A DNA stretch of 28,291 bases from Paraglomus occultum. Taxonomy: Eukaryota; Glomeromycota; Glomeromycetes; Paraglomerales; Paraglomeraceae. The translations under genes were made by a program, and so were the position numbers. The notes below the pieces were generated by a model. The model searched no databases and was not told the origin of the DNA. It was given only the letters and a program-made list of their open reading frames with translations. The stretch lies in assembly GCA_910592205.1 (NCBI GenBank), contig CAJVPJ010000330.1, positions 1-28,291 on the forward strand, read 5' to 3'. Positions 10,742 through 20,069 of the stretch are shown here, piece by piece. Each line of letters begins with the position of its first letter. The stretch's first letter is position 1.

Positions 10742-11317
10742 CAGTGTGTAACAAAAAACCCTGGATATTTTTATTTTGCCGTTGCTCTTCAATGAGTTAG
10801 CCAATTTTTACAAATAATGAGTCATTTGAAAGGTAAAAACAACCAAATTTATTTGATAATAATTAATAAGAAATCCGTTTCCCATTCTTCTCAATAATGA
10901 GCTCACAACGTCCTTTCATTGATCCCACCAAATTAATTAACATGCTTTCCGGAATTCTATTCCACTTCTCTTCCATAAAACTCTCCAGTTCCCCAAGATT
11001 TTTGGCATTCGTCTTTCTACGTTATTTTTAACAATACCCCAAAGGTTTTCTATCGAGTTTAAATCAGGACTATTTGATGTCCAGTCCATTCCACAAATGT
11101 AATATGCATTGACGTTGTGTTTTTTGTTAGAAACGGCATTGCGTTTGTATATGAAACAAAAGTTGTGTTAATAATCAAGTTGTAGAACAACTCCCAAATA
11201 CACACCTGATTATCGTTTTTATTTCCATTTTACAGCTCTCAAATCGGATAGAAAACAGACGCGTGGGACGCGTTTATGTCGCATAAAAAAATACCCGGTT
11301 TTTTTTGTTACACACTG
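10742..11317 (-). mobile_element. Internally deleted Tc1-like transposon
   Basis: A 576-bp element bounded by inverted repeats. The left end begins CAGTGTGTAACAAAAAA; the right end, read inward on the minus strand, begins with the same 17 bases. Similarity continues for about 35 bases (GG-TATTTTT). TA dinucleotides at 10740-10741 and 11318-11319 give the target duplication expected of Tc1/mariner. Inside is only the C-terminal part of a transposase in antisense orientation. An autonomous Tc1 element would be about 1.3-1.8 kb, so most of the coding region is lost. Confidence 0.88.
10863..11096 (-). pseudogene. Tc1 transposase C-terminal fragment
   Basis: Read from 11096 downward, the frame gives DWTSNSPDLNSIENLWG, the conserved motif of Tc1/mariner DDE transposases holding the last catalytic acidic residue (E of IENLWG). 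One frameshift follows, near an A/G-rich run around KNLGELESF. The tail then reads EEKWNRIPESMLINL and ends in a helix typical of Tc1 C-termini, with a stop at 10863-10865. The HTH domains and the first two catalytic Asp residues are missing, so it cannot be active. Confidence 0.85.
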
Positions 11318-11479
11318 TATACAATTACATTACCAGGTAAGCTTCTCATTGCAATTCCACGTGAGAACAAAATTGCATGAAGAGTCATGAAGGAATGTGC
11401 TTCTGACTAACCTCTTTATTTTATCTTCATATTATGATAATGTATTGAGTACTGCATATAATGCGTATACTTATTACTA

Positions 11480-12175
11480 TAACAATCTCGAAAACGCGAA
11501 ATCAATCAAGCTCGCTAGAAACCCTAAATCAGCAAACAAGAATTGTATGCTCATGAAATCTACAGGCGTGTTAAAAGGTAACCGTTGTCCATGTGTGTGC
11601 AAAGAAGTGACACAGAATATTAAGTACAAATTTGAGTTTGCATTTAACAATCTGCTTGAGTTTTCGAAAACGCGAAATTAATCAAGTTTGCTAGAAACAC
11701 TAAATCAGCAACCAAGAATTGTATACTCATGAGATTTACATGCGTGTTAAAGGTAACTATTTCCATGTGTGTGCAAAGAATTGACGCAGAATATTAAGTA
11801 CAAATTTGAGTTTACATTATCTGCTTGATTTTCCGAAAACACGAAATCAATTTCACTCAAACAAACACCTAGAAACCCTAAACCAGTAACCAAGAATTGC
11901 ATATTTACATGCGTGTTAGAGGTAACTATTGTCATGTGTGCGCAAAGACTTGACGCAAAATATCAAGTACAATTTTGAGTTTGCATATAACAATCTGCTT
12001 GATTTTCGAAAACGCGAAATCAATCAAGCTCGCTAGAAACCCTAAATCAGCAACCAAGAATTGTATACTCATGAGATTTACATGCATGTTAAAGGTAACT
12101 ATTGTCCATGTGTGCACAAAGAATTGACGCAGAATATTAAGTACAATTTTGAGTTTCAATCTGCTTGATTTTTTA
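11480..12175. repeat. Tandem array, four ~173-bp units
   Basis: Units anchored on CGAAAACGCGAAATCAATCA recur with that core at 11495, 11671, 11840 and 12013, giving periods of 176, 169 and 173. Each unit also has CTAGAAACCCTAAATCAGC, CAAGAATTGTATACTCATGA, a GCGTGTTAAAGGTAAC stretch, and CAGAATATTAAGTACAA. Units differ by substitutions and small indels, and unit 3 is the most diverged. The fourth ends near 12175. Open frames within it are by-products of the repeat. Confidence 0.88.
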
Positions 12176-12239
12176 CATGACTGATAAAAAATTGATGTAA
12201 TATAATGTCATCGCTTCATTATTAAAACGAAAATTTCTA

Positions 12240-12420
12240 TTCTGGCCGCGGCAGCATCTACTAAATGCGTGCCGCGCGGTTCGCAGCATTATTATTATTA
12301 CTTAGCCGCCGCGGGCTCGCAGCTCATCTCCTCCTGATTACATGTTCTTACTTTTTCGCCTCGGCGACCTCACCATGGCGGAACGGCGGCGTAGAGCAGA
12401 CTGTAGATGATATGTTTTCT
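12240..12420. other. GC-rich patch
   Basis: A run of GC-rich sequence (for example GGCCGCGGCAG and CCGCCGCGGGCTCGCAG) in a window that is otherwise very AT-rich. It covers the last 50 bases of the coding region at 12370-12772 and about 130 bases beyond its stop. The GC bias therefore extends into presumed 3' UTR, which suggests imported or selectively constrained sequence. Confidence 0.6.
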
Positions 12421-12772
12421 TGTGGTGATGTCCATGAGCACGATAAGTAGGCCGATCAGCTGATCTTCTATGTCTGGAATTCCGGACATGGCAGTTGGAC
12501 CTTGAATATAACTATAAGCGATATTGGCATGAGCACACAACGTAACAACTAATCAAATATTGAAAAAACTCTCTTACCAACTAACCTTGACGAAATGAAT
12601 GATTGCGGCAATACCTGCCATGTCCAGAGGTCTTTATATCTCGTATGAGTGCACGCAGCACTTGCTTACATAGTAAAACTGTAGTTGTCTCATAGCTATC
12701 TCCGTCTGTGTAAATGTGTTGCTTACCAATTTTTACAAAAATTTTGTGAAATGTCCAGTGACTGAGATATGG
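12370..12772 (-). CDS. Two-exon coding region of unknown family, 5' end uncertain
   Basis: Two open segments on the minus strand join in phase. Exon A (12772-12586) reads SHWTFHKIFVKIGKQ, then TDGDSYETTTVLLCKQVLRA and HGRYCRNHSFRQ. Exon B (12548-12370) reads VVTLCAHANIAYSYIQGPTA, then SGIPDIEDQLIGLL, a hydrophobic helix and a C-terminal AAVPPW with a TGA stop. The implied intron is only 37 nt, GTTAGT...GATTAG, very short for a fungus. The open part totals 121 codons with no ATG at its start, so the true start or an upstream exon lies beyond 12772. The text has clear protein character and the GC content of exon B is well above its surroundings. I cannot name the family. A one-base frameshift instead of an intron is the alternative. 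Confidence 0.5.
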
Positions 12773-14091
12773 TCACTATTGATATTTCCTAGGTTACAGA
12801 AAATCAGGTTCTGTAATACAGTAATTCAAAATAAGCATCTTTCCAGATTTCCCACCCTTTTCTGAATTATTTCTGTGGATATGACCTAATGATAAATCTG
12901 ATAAAGGCAGTAATCAATGTACAGTATGTTCACATGATTTATATCAAAATGTGACAATCATGATGATTATCAAAATATCAAATACCCCTACTCCCCAAAC
13001 ATTGATTTTTTTGAAACAAGACAAAATTTTTATTCATGTTTTGCTGTTAATATGATCAACAACTGATGGGTGAAACTCATTATAATATGTGCTATTTTAT
13101 AGGTTTGATAACTTTTTAAATCTATTATTAATCAATTGAGAGACATTTGCTATCATTGAGTATCACACTATTAGATTGAAACGACATTCATATGGAGAGG
13201 ATTAATCTAAGAGATCTGTCGTCAGATTATTAGTACCCTAGCCATGGATGGCAAACAAAAAATGTTCGGATCACGTGGAAATGTTCGGGTCGGAGCAACA
13301 AAAGTAAACGCGCGTCTTATCATCATTATTCATCTTATATATTTGGTAAAGTGGTAACACATTTTGGCCTTATAAAACGTAAACAAAACATATTGGGTAA
13401 ATCGCCAAGATTATTCCGTTAATATTAAAGGTTATGGCTAATAACCATAATTGTAAGATAATTTGGACGCTCTCACCAGTTTATCGAGCCAATCGAATTT
13501 GCGAAATCAGTTTTTGACTGTAGAACATCAGAGAAAACACGTGATTGGCTTAAAATTCAAGTTTTTTATGTACTTCTGATAAACCTCGAAATCGTGGTCG
13601 TTCTAATTGTATCAAAGAGTGATTTTGTTACAGCATCTTCAGATGTTATCGAAATTGGATGCCAAGCGCCGAACGATATTTTCTTAATTAGCTTCGCTTT
13701 GATAAAGTCTATTCGCTTCATCCGCGCAATTCCACTAAATCGTTCATTTCCTCACTTAGTGTAAATTCACCATTATATCATAAAAACCACCACGATTAGA
13801 AGCGTCGGATTTACAAACTGTGTCTTCCCTTATCGAACCCGAATATGATTCCTTCAGGAAGTTTAGAATATATAATATAGCCAAGGACCCATATTTTGAA
13901 CATAGTTACTCTGATCGTAATTAAAAGCGACAAAGTTCGTAACGTTATGAAATACGACCGTATTATATTCACGATCTATGCAATCTTTTTGTCTTTCTGT
14001 TCATTGTCAACGGCTTTGAAGAAAAAAGCTCTAAAAGACTATCTAAACCAAATCGTTCATGATTTTTCAATCAAACTTATTACAAGTTACT
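12773..14091. other. AT-rich stretch without a recognisable gene
   Basis: No family recognised. A short duplication (AATGTTCGGATCACGTGG / AATGTTCGGGTCGG) lies at about 13261-13297. The part around 13450-13800 is less AT-rich and has fragments with some protein character on the minus strand, but none I can join or name. Confidence 0.4.
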
Positions 14092-14577
14092 TCACTCCCC
14101 TTTAGCAATTTCCGTCACAGTCCTAATACGGACTTGTGGGTCTGCAAATATTTCATTCAATTGCTGCTTCAATACCGCATTCTCAGACAACAATCGCTGA
14201 TTCAAATCTTCAAGATCGTGTACCCTTTTCAGAAGCACTTCGTACGCTGGATCTGACTTGGACTCCGAATTCAGAAAAAGTTTTTCGAAAGACGGCAACC
14301 TATTATTGTTAGAAAATCTCGGTCTTTGTCTGTCATTTTCTTCCGAATCTAAAAAGTCCGAATCATCTAGTTTCATTCTAATACTTTTAACGACAATCTG
14401 ATTGTAATGCTTTTCACATAAGAGTAACTATCTAGAGAGTCAAGTAATACAAATACTTTAGGAAAATACTTAGCCATTTCTATTATACTCTCTGCTTGCG
14501 TATCTTGTTAACTGACTTTCGTCATATTCATTGGCAAGAGACTCAGGTAAGTATTTGGCAGCGACCTTTGCGTTCAT
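14092..14577 (-). CDS. Small coiled-coil protein, two exons
   Basis: Exon 1 (14577-14489) starts at an ATG and reads MNAKVAAKYLPESLANEYDE with an acidic/polar continuation. A 111-nt intron with GT-AG ends (GTATAA...ATTAG) joins in phase to exon 2 (14377-14092), giving 124 residues. Residues 30-60 are acidic, with SDFLDSEENDRQRPRF. Residues around 80-110 form a leucine-rich coiled coil (LLKRVHDLEDLNQRLL, then LKQQL) with Leu/Val at heptad positions. The protein ends VTEIAKGE and TGA. If the intron is not real, exon 2 alone gives a 94-residue protein from ATG 14376. No basic region precedes the coiled coil, so a bZIP factor is unlikely. Family not recognised; a homodimerising or scaffold role is only a guess. 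Confidence 0.6.
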
Positions 14578-16195
14578 TGTGCAAACTTTAAGCTCAGGTT
14601 AACAAAAAACTACTATGTAAAGTTGAGGGGATCCTGAAAGAGTATATTCGTAAAGTATGTTTCTATCGTTAGTTTTCAAATTTTATTTGAAGTATTTGAC
14701 CGATAAAGCGTCATCAAAGTCTCTGTGCTAACAATATCGAGCACCAATCAGATTTCGAGTATGGTTGCAGATTTGATCTACAGACTGTACTAAGAAATAT
14801 ATAAACCAAATAATCGCTGTCCAACCATTTTGCAAACTATCAAACATGTTCATCCATTTGCATACAACAGCAGCACTTATAACAAATGAAATCTCAATGA
14901 TCAATATGTTATGTTAATCTAGCTATCACTAATCACTGCATTGTTGCTGAAAAACATTAAAATGATCATGCTGCTGAAATATCAATCAAACATCAAGTCT
15001 CGTTTATAATGACCCATCTATCACTTCGATTTTGTATGATCAAGGATCCTCGTTCAAATTTTCTTCATTGCCACTCATAAACACTGTAAACTGAAATGAC
15101 ATCATGGATCTCAATAACTGAAAATAAAAGACAATAACTCTCTATCACAGTGTACTGACTTGAAATTAATAATTCTGATCACTTAAATCTCCTGGCCAAT
15201 ATGAAACCACAACAACAAGACCAGATATTCTTCAGAATATCTGCCTCACAACACAAAGATGATAAGACTGCCATGAATCCCTTTAATATTAATAAATGCA
15301 GCATTTTCTGCACATGACACCTCTCAAATGCTAGTGTGTAATACAAAGCTCCAACCACAGAGCATAGTATGGACCAGAGACATCTCTCAAACTCTCCCCC
15401 ACAACACAACAAACAACCAAAGAGCAAAAGGGCAAAGTATAAATATTGGAAAACTCTATTTCCATCAACATCCTCAGCCACATATACATCACATTATCAT
15501 CAAAAACCCAAAATAAAAGCAAGAAGACACAATCCAGGCTTTATCTGAGATAAATGCAAGGAATAATGAACATTTAACACATATAATAATATGATATAGT
15601 GACATATTAATATGCAATTGTTCACAGTCGAAATAGAACACATAGAATATCAAACTATTGAACATGACAACTTTAATACTATGCTCTCTGGTGGCATCAC
15701 ATCAAGGCTGAAATATTTGACATTGATATGAAGGATTTTTTCAAAACAACTACTATATACTAAGGTTTTCTGGCTGAAAATGATGGAGTGTATAAAACAT
15801 ATTGTGTAGAACAAATACCATGTGAATTCCACAAGACAATTCTGGAAATATCTACAGATCAGCAGCAAAATTTTTGTCACTGTATGAATTTACTGATAGT
15901 GATTCTGAGGTTTCTGACAAATTACATATTAATAAAGTCACCAGGTGTCAGTCTTGCAAACAGCAGTCCTGTTTTATGTTTGTGATATTTTGTTGGAAAA
16001 GTGCTGTTCACATGTAGATAAGATGTATATATTATTTTGTAAATAATTAGTCTACATGAAAAGTGACACACTAATTTTTATACATACGCGTTTTTTTGTT
16101 CCATACTGTTCCTTCATTTCTCTTGTCATGTTAGGAAATATGAAGACTTTTCATGTTCAAAAATACAATAAGAAGGGCAAACCATTACCAGGAAC
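14578..16195. other. Stretch with weak coding character, no assignable gene
   Basis: At 15179-15481 (minus) a 100-codon frame encodes a hydrophobic, Cys-rich sequence that could form several membrane segments. It has no family resemblance and may be chance. Around 15788-15990 (plus) two overlapping frames each have some protein character (for example EFTDSDSEVSDKLHINK), as in a frameshifted remnant. Nothing can be named. Confidence 0.3.
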
Positions 16196-16199
16196 ATTA

Positions 16200-16733
16200 G
16201 AATGAATTAGAATTTTCTAACTTTTTGATGAGGGTTGACACAAAGGGATTGATGATTCCAGATGTTATCACATCCTTAGAATGTGTACCATATCCTTCTG
16301 AATTTAAGCACCACTTTTTTGGGGGGAAAATCAGGACAAAATTCCTATGATGCTTAAATTCAGAAGTTTTTTTTTTGTATGCCATACCCCTTACTCCACA
16401 ATAACAATGCCAAAAATTTAATGCTCATCATAGTCTGCTGCTGAAAAGCTTAAAATTTTGCATAGATTAAGATGGGTCAGAAGATGATTTATTTGGACAA
16501 TAGGCATCATTTGAATGGAATACAATGGCTAATGAGGATCCATTTTCTAAATTTTTGAAGAGGATCAATGCAAAATGATTGGTGCTTACTGATGATACCA
16601 ACAATGAACCAGATGTTATTACAATTTTAGAAAGTGTAATTCCCAATGGTTACTATCAAATAAGTGCATCTTATTTCCTTGCAATAAAAAAGGAAATCAC
16701 CTGGATGCAAGTTGAAGACAAGCTGATTCTGTA
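16200..16733 (+). pseudogene. Decayed coding remnant with an internal diverged duplication
   Basis: Two stretches about 340 bases apart encode related peptides. The first (about 16209-16320) has EFSNFLMRVDTKG and PDVITSLECVP. The second (about 16531-16733) has DPFSKFLKRINAK, PDVITILESVIP and a longer tail ending in a stop. Shared pattern: F-S-x-F-L-x-R-x-[DN]-x-K, then PDVIT-x-LE-x-V-x-P. The second copy continues upstream in frame to about 16462 (DGSEDDLFGQ) with two in-frame stops. This looks like a duplicated domain or exon of an unknown gene, now broken. Confidence 0.4.
16296..16366. repeat. 16-bp perfect inverted repeat, 39-nt loop
   Basis: CTTCTGAATTTAAGCA (16296-16311) is exactly reverse-complementary to 16351-16366. 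The loop contains T6G6A4, and a run of nine or more T follows the 3' arm on the plus strand. It lies at the end of the first copy of the duplicated peptide region. Confidence 0.85.
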
Positions 16734-16831
16734 ATAGCCATACAGAGCTTTCTTGCTTCGATTATAATTTGATGGATTCAAGTTAAAAGTCTATCAGTCG
16801 GGAAAGTCTTTGATACTAAACGTGTTTATGA

Positions 16832-16847
16832 TAATAATAATAATAAT
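16832..16847. repeat. (AAT)n microsatellite
   Basis: Five consecutive ATA/AAT-type trinucleotide units. Confidence 0.8.
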
Positions 16848-17092
16848 CCTGATGTAAGATCGAGTGTATAAACACCATTGTTTACACTTCAGTCTGTATT
16901 CTGATCAAAGAACATACGAATAATCGATATTTATAACACTTCGTTTATTAGAATTTAAAGAACTGTTCTAATTATAAGAACAATAAAGATAGGGCGGAAG
17001 ATATCATTCGATGAGGGAAATTACGATCACTTTACTGTATAGTTCCAAAAATAATATGTGTTTGTTTATATTTACACGGCTGCTGCGGCCCT

Positions 17093-17730
17093 GTGGGTTG
17101 GAACCGAGCGTGCCTTTTTATCGAGACCCACTTGTATATCTATCTCATGAGGAAATTCTTAGATTTCAAGTGTGAAAGCAAATTTTTCCCAATACAGACC
17201 ATTTCTGCGTTTTTAGAATTATACACAAGTGTTCGTCGTACTACTGAAATCCATGTCAGACGTGCAAATAAAGTTTTAATAGTTACACTTATGAATTATA
17301 GTCAAGAAATCAGGTGTGAGACTTTATTTCCAAGATTATAGTCAAGAAATCAAACACTTTAATATTAACGTCGCACAGTATATTCCCTTCTGTGGGGTAA
17401 TCGACATAATTTTGAAAATTCCGGACGTTTGGAATAATTATGAAAGTTATGATTTCAATAATAACGACATAAATCTGGGTGTAGCGATGAAATAGTTTTC
17501 TGTAAATAACGCTTCGAGACTTTGCGCTGAAAAGACATTTTCTCGTCAGCTAAAAAATTATCGAAGCTATGATAAATAATATTCTCAACAAATTTGATAG
17601 CGTATCCGGCATCTGATATAGATAATAATATAAGATGTGAAATAAGAAAATTGTACAACTTGTTTAAAATTTATTATCCAGAAGAGTTAGTAATAAATGT
17701 AGATTTAGAGCAATTTATCGATTTTCTATA
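17093..17730 (+). pseudogene. Decayed coding region of unknown family
   Basis: Successive pieces in changing frames have real protein character. They are KFFPIQTISAFLELYTSVRR and ANKVLIVTLMNYSQEIR (17190-17310), then HFNINVAQYIPFCGVIDI and KIPDVWNNYESYDF (17357-17490), and YPEELVINVDLEQFIDFL before a stop near 17730. A 17-base direct repeat (TTATAGTCAAGAAATCA at about 17296 and 17337) lies at one of the frame changes, so that break probably arose by a small duplication. I do not recognise the family. Confidence 0.4.
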
Positions 17731-18271
17731 GAATCAGAAATCTTAGTCCCATGGAATAAAACAATCAATAAATATTTTTTTTCTGCGATTTATAAATAAT
17801 AAGTTAACACAATATTATTTTTGTTATTTTATTGGTTAAATTTATACATCGACCAATAATTATTCCGTGATATATTATGGAAATGAAATAAACAGATAAC
17901 ATTGCATTGTTATTCTAACCAGCAAACATACGATGATTCTTGTAAAAAAATTTAAACAATGCAGTTTAATATGTGTCTTTAAGCAGACGGTCCATGAATT
18001 ATAACGTACGTTAAGGCCAAGTAGGTATATTTGCTATTAGAGCCAACAATCTATGGGGGTAACACTTACGATATATTCATCAAAGGTGATGCAGCGAAGA
18101 CAGATTTAAAGCACCGTATCAACGCACTTAAAAGTTTACCATTATTTGGCATTGTGTACAGTTAATATTCACAATTTAAGACTTTAATAGAAAATTGTGT
18201 CGATTTATAGAATAGTTTGCCAAGCTTTAACAATAGCAAAAAACTAATAAAAAGTTTCTGGCCCGGAAATT
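17731..18271. other. AT-rich stretch; short open frame 18036-18165
   Basis: Mostly featureless. On the plus strand 18036-18165 a 43-codon open frame without ATG reads EPTIYGGNTYDIFIKGDAAK and has protein character. It lies downstream of, and opposite in strand to, the cysteine-rich peptide. It could be a coding scrap; no family is recognised. Confidence 0.3.
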
Positions 18272-18452
18272 TCAACCGCCGTTATTGCAAAGACAATAAT
18301 TTGTAGATTTGCTCGGCAACTCGCCACCACAAGATCCGCAATATTCATAGGGAAAATGGCAGTAGCCGTTATTGCACGGTTTGGAACTTGTACATACGTA
18401 CGGATTTTCGCATTTGCAAGTAGAAATGCCTGCTCCCATTGTTAAGTAATGA
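18272..18452 (-). CDS. Small cysteine-rich peptide, effector-like
   Basis: The open frame from ATG 18439 to TGA 18272 encodes 55 residues with nine cysteines (positions 8, 10, 16, 22, 27, 34, 37, 49, 51). Short motifs include STCKCENPYVC, KPCNNGYCHFPYEYC, GSCGGELPSKS and CLCNNGG. Glycine/asparagine-rich spacing and many cysteines suggest a disulfide-bonded secreted peptide. A canonical acceptor (TTTTTTTCTTAG) precedes the exon at 18452. About 70 nt further upstream a donor (TTTG|GTATGT, exon end 18523) follows a hydrophobic stretch VPPFLLFIAAIRLLISSILL. That would be a good signal peptide, but it has no ATG and joins one base out of phase with the cysteine frame. The true first exon may be disrupted by the repeat array starting at 18597, or an indel may break the join. 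Translation from ATG 18439 would give a non-secreted product. Family not recognised. Confidence 0.55.
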
Positions 18453-18596
18453 CTAAGAAAAAAATTTTGTTAAGAATTAGAGAAGAAAATTCTTAAATCA
18501 TGTAACGTCAATAAAGACATACCAAAGAAAACGAGAGCAAAATTGAAGAAATGAGAAGACGAATTGCGGCAATAAATAACAGAAATGGTGGCACAG

Positions 18597-19262
18597 TAAC
18601 AAAGGAATATGGCAGTGATTATATTATTTAATAAACCATTTCTTTATTTACATCTCGTCAAACCGATACCATACAAGACGACACAATACGACACAATACG
18701 ACACAATACGATAAATTACCATTTTTTTTTGTCTTTTCAGAAACACGAAGCATCGAAAGAATGAAAAAAGGTATTTGCATACGGACCGCTCAGGGGTCAC
18801 ATATACGTGTCACAAATAAACCGTGAGCAAGAAAGGTAACAAAGGAATATGGCAGTGGTCTTATCATTCAATAAATCTTTTTTTTTATTTACATCTCGTT
18901 AAACCGATATCGCACGATAAATTACCATTTTTTTTTTGTCTTTTCAGAAACACGAAGCATCGAAAGAATGAAAAAAGGTATTTGCATACGGACCGCTCAG
19001 GGGATCACATATCCGTGTCACGAATAAACCGTGAGCAAGAAAGATAACAAAGGAATATGGCAGTGGTCTTATCATTTAATGAATCTTTTTTTTTTATTTA
19101 CACCTCGTTAAACCGATATCGCACAAGACGACACGATACGACACAATACGATGAACTACCATTTTTTTTCCCTGTCTTTCAGAAACACAAAGCATCGAAA
19201 GAATGAAAAAGGTATTTCGCATACGGACCACATGGGGGGTCCATATACGTGTCAGATAAACG
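18597..19262. repeat. Three-unit tandem repeat, 208-240 bp period
   Basis: Units start with TAACAAAGGAATATGGCAGTG at 18597, 18837 and 19045. Each contains ACATCTCGTYAAACCGATA, a long T run with TTTTCAG, ACACGAAGCATCGAAAGAAT and CGTGTCACRAATAAACCGTG. Unit 1 (240 bp) has three copies of a 10-bp subrepeat (ACACAATACG), unit 3 has two, and unit 2 (208 bp) has lost them. The left edge sits against the hydrophobic segment upstream of the Cys-rich peptide. The right edge lies about 50 bp before the rDNA fragment. Confidence 0.9.
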
Positions 19263-19309
19263 AAAATATTAACAAGTTCGGCACGCCCGAGACTATTATC
19301 TAACCTAAA

Positions 19310-19590
19310 CAGTTTGTGCAGAAGTTTTCAAACTTGGTCATTTAAAGGAGTAAAAGTCGTGATAAGGTTTCCGTGGGTGAACATGCGGAAGACATTAAAA
19401 ATTTTAACAAATGTCGGGGCAAAGAAAGAAACTTCTTCCGTGTATCCAAACAACCGTTCTTGTATCTATTTTCACTACCAATAAAAGTAATGTAAAACAA
19501 ACTTTTAACAATTGGATGAAGAACACAGCGAAGTGTGATAAGTAGTGTGAGTTGCAGAACTTTGTGAACCATCGAATCTTTGATATCTGA
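19310..19590 (+). rRNA. Degenerate 18S-3'-end / ITS1 / 5.8S fragment
   Basis: About 19310-19397 corresponds to the extreme 3' end of 18S rRNA: AAACTTGGTCATTT, GTAAAAGTCGT, AAGGTTTCCGT and GGTGAAC are recognisable. About 97 bases of ITS1-like AT-rich sequence follow. From about 19495 comes 5.8S: AAACTTTTAACAATTGGA, then TGAAGAACACAGCG and ATCGAATCTTTGA, with the usual CTCTTGGTTCTCGCATCG block (about 18 bases) deleted. The remaining 18S and 28S are absent. Differences from the remembered fungal consensus are mostly transitions. This is a dispersed rDNA pseudogene, not a functional unit. Confidence 0.85.
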
Positions 19591-20069
19591 ATCGAACCAA
19601 TATCACCGTTAACCACCCCTTCCACTTCTGCATCCATAGTAGAAAGCAATCAAGATTCGCTAAAATCTGTTTAAGCAAGAAAGCCTCATAAAGAGGCAAT
19701 TCCCTTCGAATGTATCAAAAACAATGCCTGTTAGCATCGACGAAATTAAACCTACTCTCACATGATAAAATGTAACTATTATAATTAGTATATGCGACAT
19801 TTCTCATACGTTAAAGATTTTTAGTATTCGTATACTGTATAGAATAAATAAATATAATTTTGTACTAATGCTCAATAAAGGGGACGAAGCCCCATCTAAA
19901 TTTTGATCTAGTTCGAAATAAGTAAAAACGGAAAGTTCTAACATTGCATAAATACACTACATGGCGCCTGGTCACATTAAAGTTTAAAAACCTAACTTTC
20001 TCACACACTATCCAAACTACGTATAAACGGGAATGAAATATCTTAACACAATGTTCTCGCGTCAAAAAC
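19591..20069. other. No gene seen; possible ITS2/28S-derived scraps
   Basis: Sequence following the 5.8S fragment quickly loses similarity to anything I can name. GTATCAAAAACAATGCCTGTT near 19710 faintly recalls the 5.8S 3' end, but I cannot support it. The rest is AT-rich 3' flank of the fucosyltransferase remnant. Confidence 0.4.

Noticed and set aside
11397-12159. Several open frames of 60-95 codons
   Set aside because: They fall inside the ~173-bp tandem array and repeat with it, so they are by-products of the repeat.
13896-14256. Two plus-strand open frames near the coiled-coil gene
   Set aside because: One is AT-rich with no motif; the other overlaps the coiled-coil exon in antisense.
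15179-15481. 100-codon minus-strand open frame encoding a hydrophobic Cys-rich sequence
   Set aside because: No motif or family resemblance, overlapping open frames on both strands, and no splice or start context that favours it; kept only as a remark in the gap entry.
18823-19047. 74-codon plus-strand open frame
   Set aside because: It spans a tandem-repeat junction and has poly-T-derived Phe runs; not a plausible protein.
19342-19699. Three overlapping minus-strand open frames
   Set aside because: They lie across the rDNA fragment (18S end, ITS1, 5.8S) and have no protein character.
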